Source of the DNA: Bremerella cremea
GTDB lineage: Bacteria; Planctomycetota; Planctomycetia; Pirellulales; Pirellulaceae
NCBI RefSeq assembly: GCF_003335505.1
Contig: NZ_QPEX01000010.1
Coordinates: 744,001 to 808,000 of the forward strand
Direction of reading: 5' to 3'
Length of the DNA stretch: 64,000 bases
Below are positions 1-8,474 of the stretch, one piece after another; within the stretch, counting starts at the first letter, position 1, and each line of letters starts with the position of its first letter. Under the pieces are notes generated by a model. It made no database searches, had not been told where the DNA came from, and worked only from the letters and a program-made list of their open reading frames with translations. A program made the position numbers and the translations under genes.

Positions 1-1
1 G

Positions 2-1465
2 GAACTGATGTTCGTGGAAAACAAAGCCGCCCATTTAACCGGCCGCCAAATCCAAGCCCGCAACGTCGCCGAAAGTGGCGTGGCCATGTTATCTGTCTTC
101 CTTGAGCAAGAACAAGAACTGATCGAAGCCCAAGGGGGCATTTACGACAACCCCGACATCATGCGGGGCATCTTGGTTCATCCCGATGCCGATGCAGAAG
201 CGCGTGGACGGTTTTCGATTCTCGCCCCGGCCCTTAATGCCGATGGATCGATCGAAGGAATCCGTTTTGGCTTGGAAGACGAATCGAGTCGTGTCAACTT
301 GAATGCCCTGTTGATGATGGAACAACAATCGGAAGGCGCTGGTAAAACGCTTTTACTGGCCCTGCCTGGCATGACGGAAGATATCGCCGATTGCATTTTG
401 GACTACCTGGACGAAGACGACGAAACACGTCCCTACGGGGCCGAGTACGACTACTACAACACGCTCGATCCTCCTTACAATCCGAAGAACGGCCCGCTGG
501 AAACGGTGGAAGAGTTGCTGCTTGTGAAAGGGGTCATGCCGGAATTGCTCTTCGGTCGCGACACCAATCGGAACGGGCTTGTCGACGAGCACGAATGGGC
601 CACCAGTGCCAATACCGACCAAGCGGAAACCGAGATGCTTTCGATGGTGCCTGACCTGGGTTGGTCTTCCTATATGACCCTTGTCAGCATGGAGAAAAAC
701 TACTCGACAACCGGCCAGCCGAAGATTTTCTTGAACGAAGAAAATCTGCAAACGTTGCATAGCAACATCAGTGCCATCTTTCCGGTCGAATACGCAGACT
801 TCATCTGTGCGTATCGCCTTTACGGAAGCTCGAGCAATTCCAGCGGAGGCAATAGTGGCGGGCAATCGGTCTCGTCGGTTCAGCTCGATCTGACTCAGCC
901 GGCGAAGACACAAATTGCGAACATGCTCGATTTGATTGGGGCTTCTGTTTCGGTACCCAACGGAACGTTGAAGTCCCCCTTCGAAGACAGTGTGGTCGCC
1001 ATGAATATCTATCTCCCTGAATTGATGGACAACATGACGATCAACCCTTCGCCGGTGATTCCTGGTCGGATCAACATCAATCAGGCCCCATACGAAATCT
1101 TGCTGGGAATCCCTGGCATGGAAGAGAGTATCGTCTCTCAGATTCTCGAACAGCGAATCCCCACGCCCGATCCAGAAAACCCAATTACCCGACACGAAAC
1201 CTGGATCCTCACCCAAGGCATTGTCACGCTCGAACAAATGAAGACCCTCTCCCCCTTTATTTGTGGCGGAGGAGATGTTTACCGGGCCCAGGTCGTTGGC
1301 TATTTCGAGGACGGCAAGGCCTTCAGCCGCCACGAGGTTGTCTTGGACGCCACCCAACCTCAGCCCAAAGTGATGCTATGGCGCGACATGACAGAACTCG
1401 GGCGAGGACATCCCCTAGAAGTTCTGGGGGTCGAATTAGGATTAGATGACGGACAAATCAATTGA
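2..1465 (+). CDS. gspK: GspK-like minor pseudopilin (5' end missing)
   Basis: Minor pseudopilin of a type II secretion system, thought to sit at the tip of the pseudopilus. The reading frame is open to the window edge, and the residues ELM ahead of the first Met match the end of a prepilin N-terminal helix, so the signal and true start lie upstream. Visible family features are the helix end followed by an ARNVAESG stretch, two helix-hairpin-helix-like segments (LPGMTEDIADCILDYL near residue 120 and IPGMEESIVSQIL near residue 375), an Asp/Glu-rich linker (DEDDETRPYG), and the phrase INQAPYEILLGIPGM. The next gene begins 63 bp downstream on the same strand and encodes another secretion component, which supports the call. 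A Ser/Gly-rich insert lies near residue 280. Confidence 0.85.
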   Translation, partial: ELMFVENKAAHLTGRQIQARNVAESGVAMLSVFLEQEQELIEAQGGIYDNPDIMRGILVHPDADAEARGRFSILAPALNADGSIEGIRFGLEDESSRVNLNALLMMEQQSEGAGKTLLLALPGMTEDIADCILDYLDEDDETRPYGAEYDYYNTLDPPYNPKNGPLETVEELLLVKGVMPELLFGRDTNRNGLVDEHEWATSANTDQAETEMLSMVPDLGWSSYMTLVSMEKNYSTTGQPKIFLNEENLQTLHSNISAIFPVEYADFICAYRLYGSSSNSSGGNSGGQSVSSVQLDLTQPAKTQIANMLDLIGASVSVPNGTLKSPFEDSVVAMNIYLPELMDNMTINPSPVIPGRININQAPYEILLGIPGMEESIVSQILEQRIPTPDPENPITRHETWILTQGIVTLEQMKTLSPFICGGGDVYRAQVVGYFEDGKAFSRHEVVLDATQPQPKVMLWRDMTELGRGHPLEVLGVELGLDDGQIN

Positions 1466-1528
1466 TTTCCGCTGACAAAGGGACAATTTTCGTCCCCGGT
1501 ATCAGCCTAGGCGAAATACAATAGCAAT

Positions 1529-3220
1529 ATGGCAAAGAAACTCGCAATTGAATGGGACTCGCAAGCACTGCGGATGGTGGTCGCCCGCCAACGTGGCTCG
1601 AGCATTACCGTCGACCAAGCGATTGTGGTACCACTGAGTGCCGCAGGCGAAGGACTCGACTCGGTGGAAGCACGCGCCGGGCGTTTGCTGACCGAACAAG
1701 TCGCCAGCTTTGGGCTGAACAAACTGCCAGCCATTTTGGGCATCAATCGAGCTTCGATTGAACTCCAGGTCTTCTCGGTACCACCGGTTCCCGAAGCAGA
1801 ACTTCCCGACATCGTTCGCTTTCAGGCGATTCGTGAATGTGCCAATGTCGGGGACGATGGGGTTGTCGACTTTGTGCGACTTCCCATGACGAAAGATGGT
1901 CAATCGCGCGTTCTCGCCGCCGCGATTTCGGCCAAGCAGCTCAAAGCTTGCCACAAGCTCTGCAATCAAGCCCAAATTCAACCGCAAAGTTTTTACATTC
2001 GTCCGTTTGGTGCGGCCCGCCTGGCGGCCAGCCAATCGAACCTCGCGGGGCAAACGTTTCTTTTAGTGGAAACGCTCGTTGATCGAGTCGAACTGACCGT
2101 CGTTCATCAAAACGAAGTCGTCCTGACTCGCTCGACACGTGTCCCTGGCGAAACAAATACCGACGAGTTCCTGAAAACCCTGCAAGGTGAAATTCGCCGG
2201 ACAATTTTCGCCGCCCGAACCAAAGACGATTCGGTCGCGATTGCCCAAATCGTGATCTTGGGACAACCGGCAGGTCAAGCTCAGTGGCAGGAATTCGGAC
2301 GAGACGTGAAGTGCGCGGTTGAGTTCCTCAACCCTCTTGCTGCCGAGCATGTCACCACCAGCGTGGAAGTTCTGCCGGAAACGGCCTGCCAACTCGGCGC
2401 GTTAGTCGGGCTTCTGTTGGCGGACTCAACCGGAACGCACCCTTCAATCGACTTCCTTAACCCGCGTAAAAAGCCCGAGGCCCCTGATCGTCGCCGGACT
2501 TATGTCCTCGCGGCCTTAGCAGCCGCTTGTGTGGTTTTAGTGGCAGGCTACGCAATCTGGAGCAGCATCGGCGCGAAAGATGCTCGCATCGCCGAGCTTA
2601 AAGCCGAAATCGCCAAGGTTCAGAAATCGAACGAACCTCTGTTGAAAGTGGAAGAGCAAATCATCGAGATCGACCAGTGGGTGGCCGCCGATGTGCAGTG
2701 GTTGGACGAGCTTTATCGTCTTTCCGACAAGATGCCATCCGCCGATGAAACGATCATCAAACAGCTTCACATGGGCACACGCACCGATGCCGGCGGTACG
2801 ATCTCGTTCAACGGCTATGTATCCGACCATTCCGTAATCGCCAAGCTGGAAGGAAGCCTACGAGATGATTACCACCACGTGCAAGGCAAAGAAAGCAAGT
2901 ATGAAGAATATGGCGACGGAGCTTACCACTGGAGCTTCCTAGAAAGCATCACCGTCGTTGACGACGAAGCGGATCGCTTTACCAATACTCCGGTCGCCGC
3001 TGCGGAGGAAGAAACAGAGTCGAGCCAATCCACGGACGACCAATCCACAGATAAAGAACCGGCCCCAGCAGAACCGGAAGCCAGCGAGCCCAAAGTTAGC
3101 GGCGCCGGAGAAACCGAAGCCGTGAGCACCGAAGAACCTCAGCAACCTGAAGAAATCGCCCCTATGCCAGCGAGCGAAACAGCAGAAGTCATCACCAACA
3201 AGCCCCAGGACCAATCATGA
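1529..3220 (+). CDS. PilM/GspL-like inner-membrane assembly protein
   Basis: Cytoplasmic actin-like domain joined to a membrane-anchored periplasmic part, as in GspL or a PilM-PilN fusion; it would link the secretion ATPase to the periplasmic parts. The first 310 residues resemble PilM (start MAKKLAIEWDSQALR, then the phrase LPAILGINRASIEL). A single membrane segment lies near residues 325-345, followed by a coiled coil (IAELKAEIAKVQ) and a PilN-like domain to about residue 480. The last 80 residues are a Glu/Pro/Ser/Ala tail with no evident fold, which is unusual for the family. The stop overlaps the next gene by 4 bases (ATGA), so the two are translationally coupled. 563 residues; classical GspL is about 400. 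Confidence 0.8.
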   Translation: MAKKLAIEWDSQALRMVVARQRGSSITVDQAIVVPLSAAGEGLDSVEARAGRLLTEQVASFGLNKLPAILGINRASIELQVFSVPPVPEAELPDIVRFQAIRECANVGDDGVVDFVRLPMTKDGQSRVLAAAISAKQLKACHKLCNQAQIQPQSFYIRPFGAARLAASQSNLAGQTFLLVETLVDRVELTVVHQNEVVLTRSTRVPGETNTDEFLKTLQGEIRRTIFAARTKDDSVAIAQIVILGQPAGQAQWQEFGRDVKCAVEFLNPLAAEHVTTSVEVLPETACQLGALVGLLLADSTGTHPSIDFLNPRKKPEAPDRRRTYVLAALAAACVVLVAGYAIWSSIGAKDARIAELKAEIAKVQKSNEPLLKVEEQIIEIDQWVAADVQWLDELYRLSDKMPSADETIIKQLHMGTRTDAGGTISFNGYVSDHSVIAKLEGSLRDDYHHVQGKESKYEEYGDGAYHWSFLESITVVDDEADRFTNTPVAAAEEETESSQSTDDQSTDKEPAPAEPEASEPKVSGAGETEAVSTEEPQQPEEIAPMPASETAEVITNKPQDQS

Positions 3221-4398
3221 GCCAACGCGAACGATTTCTAGCCATCTTGGTTGGCGTCCTAGTGTTGGGCGTGGGTGGCTTCTACTTCATGAACCAATAT
3301 TTCGACGCGGTCAAGCATCGCGATCGTCAAATCGATACTTTGGCGAAACGTCTGCGAAACGAGCAAGTCAAAGAAACCAAAGCCAAAAAAGCTTTGAGCC
3401 GTCTCGATACGTACCAAAAGCACGCCCTGCCTGAAAGCATACGCGCCAGCCAAGCTTTTTACCAAGACCGCCTACGCGAAACCTTGGAAGCCAATGGTTT
3501 TAGCAACGTTAGTGTCAAACCGAACAGCTTTCGCCGGGCAGGCAATCATGGCCAACATATCTTTAATCTGACCGGCAAAGCGACACTGGAAGAATTAGTG
3601 CAATTCACGTACGAATTTTATTCGTTCAACGTCCTGCACAAGTTCTCGAAGCTTACCGTCCTTCCTTCCAAGACGAGCGACAAACTCGACATTTCCATGG
3701 ATGTGGCCGTCCTTAGTGTGGATGGAGCGAACGAAGTTCCTAACCCGGAATCGGTTCGCTTAAATCAATTGACGCACGGCAACGTAAAGGATTACCTGGA
3801 CAAAATCGCCAGCCGCAATCTTTTCTCGCCTGCGAATAAGCCACCATTGTTTACCTCAAATACGTCTGCCGATGCCGAACTAGGCAATTCCTTCCAGTAC
3901 CGCGTGAGTGCCAGCGACCCAGACAAAGACGACAAAGTGAGCTTCTATCTTGGCGAGAACCCTCCGGCTGGTCTCGAACTAAGCGAAAGCGGATCGCTTA
4001 AATGGACGCCGTCGGAATTGGGCGAGTTCAAGGTGACAATCGAAGCCCGCGACAGCCGAACCCCTGCCAAATCGACGACTCAGGAACTTGTCATTAATGT
4101 GAAGGATCCTCCGCCACCGGAAGAACCAAGCGTCAGTCCCCCTTCATTTGACGAAGCCAAATATACGTTCCTGACCGGCACCGTTACGGTGGGAGGCCAG
4201 CCGCGTGCTTGGCTTAACAACCGCCCGAAGAACCGCCAATTGCGGCTCGCCCCTGGCGAAACGTTTACGATCGGTACCCTCAAAGGGAAGGTGGTTGATG
4301 TTCGCGATCGTGAAGTGGTGATCGAAATCGAAGGAGATCTGCGCTTGCTATCAATCGGGCAACCCTTGGCCGACGCCCTTCCCATGGGGCCCTCTTAA
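3217..4398 (+). CDS. GspM/PilO-like protein fused to a cadherin-like and GspC/PilP-like domain
   Basis: Bitopic inner-membrane protein of the secretion platform. Residues 8-26 form the membrane anchor, followed by a coiled coil (30-65) and a PilO/GspM-type domain to about 190. A SRNLFSP motif at 199-205 is typical of the segment after the GspC membrane anchor. Residues 226-298 form a cadherin-like/putative Ig repeat (He_PIG style: YRVSASDPDKDDKVSF, LKWTPSELGEFKVTIEARD). Residues 315-378 resemble the homology region of GspC or PilP (FLTGTVTVGGQPRAWLNN, GKVVDVRDREVVIEI). It thus appears to combine GspM and GspC roles. It overlaps the upstream gene by 4 bases. The domain assignments are by eye. 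Confidence 0.7.
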   Translation: MSQRERFLAILVGVLVLGVGGFYFMNQYFDAVKHRDRQIDTLAKRLRNEQVKETKAKKALSRLDTYQKHALPESIRASQAFYQDRLRETLEANGFSNVSVKPNSFRRAGNHGQHIFNLTGKATLEELVQFTYEFYSFNVLHKFSKLTVLPSKTSDKLDISMDVAVLSVDGANEVPNPESVRLNQLTHGNVKDYLDKIASRNLFSPANKPPLFTSNTSADAELGNSFQYRVSASDPDKDDKVSFYLGENPPAGLELSESGSLKWTPSELGEFKVTIEARDSRTPAKSTTQELVINVKDPPPPEEPSVSPPSFDEAKYTFLTGTVTVGGQPRAWLNNRPKNRQLRLAPGETFTIGTLKGKVVDVRDREVVIEIEGDLRLLSIGQPLADALPMGPS

Positions 4399-4449
4399 AG
4401 TCTTGAGCGAAAACTTTGCAGCGCGCCCAATACGCTTGAAAAACCCTTT

Positions 4450-4473
4450 AGGCCAATAGCTAGCTATTGGCCT
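4450..4473. terminator. 24-bp perfect palindrome, probable terminator
   Basis: A perfect inverted repeat (AGGCCAATAGCT and its complement, no spacer) lies 51 bp after the GspM/GspC-like gene and is followed by TTTCGCTTTC. As RNA it can form a stem of about 10 pairs with a short loop. It probably ends the upstream transcript and separates the secretin into its own unit. A dimeric operator is the alternative, since the symmetry is exact. Confidence 0.55.
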
Positions 4474-4549
4474 TTCGCTTTCTACGGGCTTTCTCTAGCC
4501 GTCAAAGTCTAACACCGCGCGAAGATTTATCGTCTGTAGCGGTTGAAAT

Positions 4550-4573
4550 CGGTGTAGGGGTTAAACCCCACCT
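4550..4573 (+). other. hairpin in secretin leader
   Basis: GGGG-TTAAA-CCCC flanked by partly complementary GGTGTA and ACCTACC makes a small hairpin about 75 bp upstream of the chosen secretin start. There is no T-run after it, so a terminator is unlikely. It may shape the 5' leader or be chance. Confidence 0.25.
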
Positions 4574-4649
4574 ACCGAATATTCCATGTAGTGCGACGTG
4601 CGCGGTAATTCAGCTAATTTCAGCTGCGCCATGGAAGAGAGGACGACGG

Positions 4650-7600
4650 ATGATCAGCCCCTACGGTCGAAGACTTATGACCCAAACCCTGGCTCACACC
4701 TTTGTTGTGATGCTCTGTGGCATGCTGTGCGTTCCTGCGTGGGCTCAAACGCCCCCTCAGGAGACTCAGATTCAAGCCTATCGCATAGCGCCCGAGAAGT
4801 TGGATAACCTGTCCAGCGTTCTCAAACAGTTGTTTGATGCGAAGTCTGGTGTTTCGATTAGCACCGACCCCAGCAGTAACCAAATGATCGTTTCCGCACC
4901 GGCTGCCACTCAGCTGCAGATTGCGGAATTCGTCAATCGCTCTGGCTACCAGGTTGGCTCGCCGGTTGTTACGCCGCAGCCAACCACCATGGAACAGGCC
5001 GAAGTCCGCGTTCGTCCGCAGCCGGCCCCTGCTCCTACCCCTGCTCCAACTTCTAAAGTCAAACCTGCTAGTCAGGCCGCCAAGTACCAGCGCACCAAGG
5101 ACTTGGGCGACGGCATGATCGAGTTGGAAATTCAACTCAATAACCTGAAAGGGGAAGCCCTCGAGTCGGGTATTAACAAGCTGGTTGGCAAGCAAATCCC
5201 TGTCAGCTACTCGGCTGAAGGGGCACTTGTGATCATGACCTTGCCGACCAACACGGCCAAGAAGGTCAGCTTACAGGTCTATCGCAACGATAACACCGTC
5301 ATCCTCCGGGGTGCCCAAGATGCCGCTCGGAGCTGGGGCGAAGTCATCCGCGCCATGGATACCCCATCGCATAGCGACGCCTTTCGCACATCGCTCGTCG
5401 CCTTCCGCAATGCCGACCGAGCCGATGTCGCCAAAGCACTCGATCCTTTGAAGGATGCTGAAAACAGCTTAGCCAAACGTCAGGTTTTTGAAGCCCTGAA
5501 GGGTGTGGCCGATAAAAAGTCCCTCCGTTGGAGCGGCGACCTGGCTGCGATGATCTTCCAGCCAGAATCTCCGGAAGCTGCTGCCGAACAGGACGACAAT
5601 GCCGCTCAGATCATTGGTCAATCGAACGGTCAGGCACCGATCGATATTCCCGCCGAAGCGGATCCCAACAACCCCCAGTTCACCATCACGCCTGAAGAAG
5701 ATGGTGGCTTGATCGGCCCCGTTCAGATCGAGTTTTTGGAAGGTTTGGACGTGATCGTGGTTCGCGGTCATGCTCGCGACGTCGCTCGTATCACGCGAAT
5801 CATCAACGATATCGAAAAGCTAAGTGTCGAAACTCGTCCTGTGATCGAAGTTCGCGAACTGTTACACGCCAACAGCGAAGCGGTCGCCACGATCATCAAC
5901 GAGCTATACGAAAGCATGCTCAATACGCGTTACGGTCAGGTCAGCATCGTTGCCCTGAACAAGCCAAACGCGATTTTGTTGATTGGTCGCGAGCAAAGCG
6001 TGCAAGGCATCCTGGAACTGATCGACGAACTGGATATGCCGGTTGGTCCCTCCAAGGGAATGCGGGTTTTCCTGCTCTCGCATCTTGCTGCTTCGGATGC
6101 CCAAACGCAACTCAACGAGTTCTATACCGACCCAACCGGCCTGGCCACGCGTATTCGTGTGATTGCCGATAACCGTAGCAACGCGGTCATCGTCGCTGCC
6201 AGCCCCCGCGACATGATCGAAATCGAAGCACTCATCAAGCAAATCGATATCCCCAAAAGCGATTCGACTTTGCAACTTGAAATCGTGCAGCTTAACAACT
6301 CGGTGGCTGAAGACTTGGCTCCCGTTTTGCAGGAAGCGATTACCGGCGTTACCACCCAAGGTGGCAACCAGCAAGGTGGACGGCAAGTGAGTGCCGCCGT
6401 GCGAATCGCGATGCTAACGTTTATGACGCTAGATGCGGAAAGCAAACAAGTCCTGCGTTCCGGTATTTTGAACGAAGTGCTGGTCACTGCGGATGTTCGC
6501 TCGAATAGCCTGATCATTCGTGCCCCGGAAAACAGCATGCCGCTGGTTCTGGCCGTGGTAAAGCATCTCGATTCGCAACCTTCCGCCGAATCGCAGATCA
6601 AGGTCTTCACGATCATCAACGGCGATGCGACCCAGCTTTCCAACATGCTGAACGAACTGTTCCAAACCGTTCAGTCGTCTAACAGTCAAGCTCAACAAGC
6701 CAATCCCTTCTTCGCCGCAGCGGGTGGTGGTTTGGGTGGATCAGGCGAATCGAGCCTGATTCCGTTGAACTTCACCGTCGATACCCGTACCAATAGTATC
6801 ATTGCCTCCGGTTCGTCCTCTGCCCTGACCGTGGTGGAAGCGATCTTGCTTCGCTTGGATCAAGACGAAGCGACCGAACGCAAGAGCACTGTGGTTCGTT
6901 TGCTCAATGCTCGGGCCGACATGGTCGCCGAATCGTTGACGGCGTTGCTCGATGAACAACGACAATTGCAAACGCTCGATCCCTCGGTGGTCAGCCCGTT
7001 CCAACAATTGGTGCGTGACGTGATCGTCGTGCCAGAACTGTTCAGCAATAGCTTAATCATCAGTGCGACCCCGCAATACTTCGACCAGGTGCTGGAAATC
7101 ATCCGCGAACTGGATGCCCGGCCACCGATGGTGATGCTGCAAGTGCTGATCGCCGACGTTCGTTTGAACGACACGGAAGAATTCGGAATCGAACTTGGCT
7201 TGCAGGACTCGCTTCTGTTTGATCGAAGCGTTGTTTCCAGCGGTACTTCAGTTCCCGGCTTCAACTTCAATAACCCACCCCTTGGCAATAGCTCGAGTGC
7301 AGCTAGTCTGGCGACAGCTGGTGCAGTCGGTTCGCAAGGTTTGACCAACTTCGCTTTGGGACGAACCAGTGAACTTGGGTATGGCGGTTTTGTATTCTCG
7401 GCGGCCAGCGAATCGGTAAGCGTGCTGGTACGAGCCTTAGAACAAGAAAGCCGACTGGAGGTGCTCGCTCGTCCACATATTCAAACCATGGACAATCAGC
7501 CTGGCTTTATTCAGGTTGGTCAACGTGTTCCTTATATCACCTCCACGCAGCAAACCAATAACGGTACGATCAACTCGACTGAGTTAATCAACACCGGGAT

Positions 7601-8441
7601 CATCCTCAGCGTGACACCACGCGTTAGCCCCGACGGCATGGTCGTGATGGCACTGCAAGCCGAACGTTCGGCCACAGGCTCGGATGCGGACGGCGTGCCT
7701 GTTTCGATCAACCAGAACGGCGACGTGATCCGTTCACCACGTATCGATACCCAAACAGCAACCGCCGTGGTGAGTGCCCGCTCGGGACAGACGATCGTCT
7801 TCGGTGGTTTGATCAACAACGCAGTGGAAGTCGAAAACCGCCAAGTTCCGCTGATCGGCGATATTCCGCTCTTGGGTCGCTTCTTCCGTTACGACAAATA
7901 CAACTCGGCACGAAGTGAGTTGCTGATCATCATCACGCCGATCGTGGTGCGAACGGAAGCCGATGCAGAATACCTGAAAGAGCAGGAAATGTGCCGCATG
8001 AGTTGGTGCTTGGCAGACGTGGCCAATTTGTACGGAACGGAAGCCTTACGCGGTCTTGACCAATCGATGCCCATGGACGCCGGTATCATGGCAATCAACC
8101 CGGATGAAAATCCAACGGGCTTCCCGAACGTCGTGCCACCGCTTTACCAAATGCCACCTGCGGGACCGCAGAACCCAGTTATTCCTTTCCCTGAACACTT
8201 GCCACAGCCACCGATGCGGCAGCAAATGCCTCCTCAGATGCAGCCGCAAGGTGCTCGTCAGTCGAACATCCCCGCTTTCCAGCAGAACGGTTCCGCCTTG
8301 CGACCTGTCAACATGGAAGCGGCTGGCGTGCGTCCGGTTGATTACCAACAACGCTCCTACCCGGCAATGCAACCGCAAGCTCAGCCACAGCAGAGCTACT
8401 ATGCTCCGCAGGCTCCTCAACAACAGCAACCGGTTCGCTAG
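4650..8441 (+). CDS. gspD: secretin (GspD-like) with extended N-domain array
   Basis: Outer-membrane secretin that forms the exit channel of a type II secretion system. The ATG at 4650 was chosen because GAAGAGAGGA lies just upstream and a signal peptide follows (RR, hydrophobic core, cleavage probably after AWA at residue 32). An open frame extends to 4467 but carries no signal features. The N-terminal part holds about six or seven N1/KH-like ring repeats (about residues 39-100, 355-392, 397-467, 470-535, 541-644, 650-739, 746-824), more than the N0-N3 of classical GspD. The secretin pore domain spans about 826-1104 (RPPMVMLQVLIADVRLNDT, VPLIGDIPLLGRFFR). The last 150 residues are rich in Pro, Gln and Met. 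1263 residues against about 650 in enterobacteria. Confidence 0.9.
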   Translation: MISPYGRRLMTQTLAHTFVVMLCGMLCVPAWAQTPPQETQIQAYRIAPEKLDNLSSVLKQLFDAKSGVSISTDPSSNQMIVSAPAATQLQIAEFVNRSGYQVGSPVVTPQPTTMEQAEVRVRPQPAPAPTPAPTSKVKPASQAAKYQRTKDLGDGMIELEIQLNNLKGEALESGINKLVGKQIPVSYSAEGALVIMTLPTNTAKKVSLQVYRNDNTVILRGAQDAARSWGEVIRAMDTPSHSDAFRTSLVAFRNADRADVAKALDPLKDAENSLAKRQVFEALKGVADKKSLRWSGDLAAMIFQPESPEAAAEQDDNAAQIIGQSNGQAPIDIPAEADPNNPQFTITPEEDGGLIGPVQIEFLEGLDVIVVRGHARDVARITRIINDIEKLSVETRPVIEVRELLHANSEAVATIINELYESMLNTRYGQVSIVALNKPNAILLIGREQSVQGILELIDELDMPVGPSKGMRVFLLSHLAASDAQTQLNEFYTDPTGLATRIRVIADNRSNAVIVAASPRDMIEIEALIKQIDIPKSDSTLQLEIVQLNNSVAEDLAPVLQEAITGVTTQGGNQQGGRQVSAAVRIAMLTFMTLDAESKQVLRSGILNEVLVTADVRSNSLIIRAPENSMPLVLAVVKHLDSQPSAESQIKVFTIINGDATQLSNMLNELFQTVQSSNSQAQQANPFFAAAGGGLGGSGESSLIPLNFTVDTRTNSIIASGSSSALTVVEAILLRLDQDEATERKSTVVRLLNARADMVAESLTALLDEQRQLQTLDPSVVSPFQQLVRDVIVVPELFSNSLIISATPQYFDQVLEIIRELDARPPMVMLQVLIADVRLNDTEEFGIELGLQDSLLFDRSVVSSGTSVPGFNFNNPPLGNSSSAASLATAGAVGSQGLTNFALGRTSELGYGGFVFSAASESVSVLVRALEQESRLEVLARPHIQTMDNQPGFIQVGQRVPYITSTQQTNNGTINSTELINTGIILSVTPRVSPDGMVVMALQAERSATGSDADGVPVSINQNGDVIRSPRIDTQTATAVVSARSGQTIVFGGLINNAVEVENRQVPLIGDIPLLGRFFRYDKYNSARSELLIIITPIVVRTEADAEYLKEQEMCRMSWCLADVANLYGTEALRGLDQSMPMDAGIMAINPDENPTGFPNVVPPLYQMPPAGPQNPVIPFPEHLPQPPMRQQMPPQMQPQGARQSNIPAFQQNGSALRPVNMEAAGVRPVDYQQRSYPAMQPQAQPQQSYYAPQAPQQQQPVR

Positions 8442-8474
8442 TGCCCCAGGGAAAACAAAAGGAGACACAATACC

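Noticed and set aside
353..1357. 334-residue open frame on the minus strand
   Set aside because: Lies fully inside gspK on the other strand, has no ribosome site or family features, and its composition is Arg/His/Val-biased as expected of an antisense shadow.
4467..4649. N-terminal extension of the secretin
   Set aside because: It would begin inside the terminator palindrome and lacks the signal peptide found after 4650.
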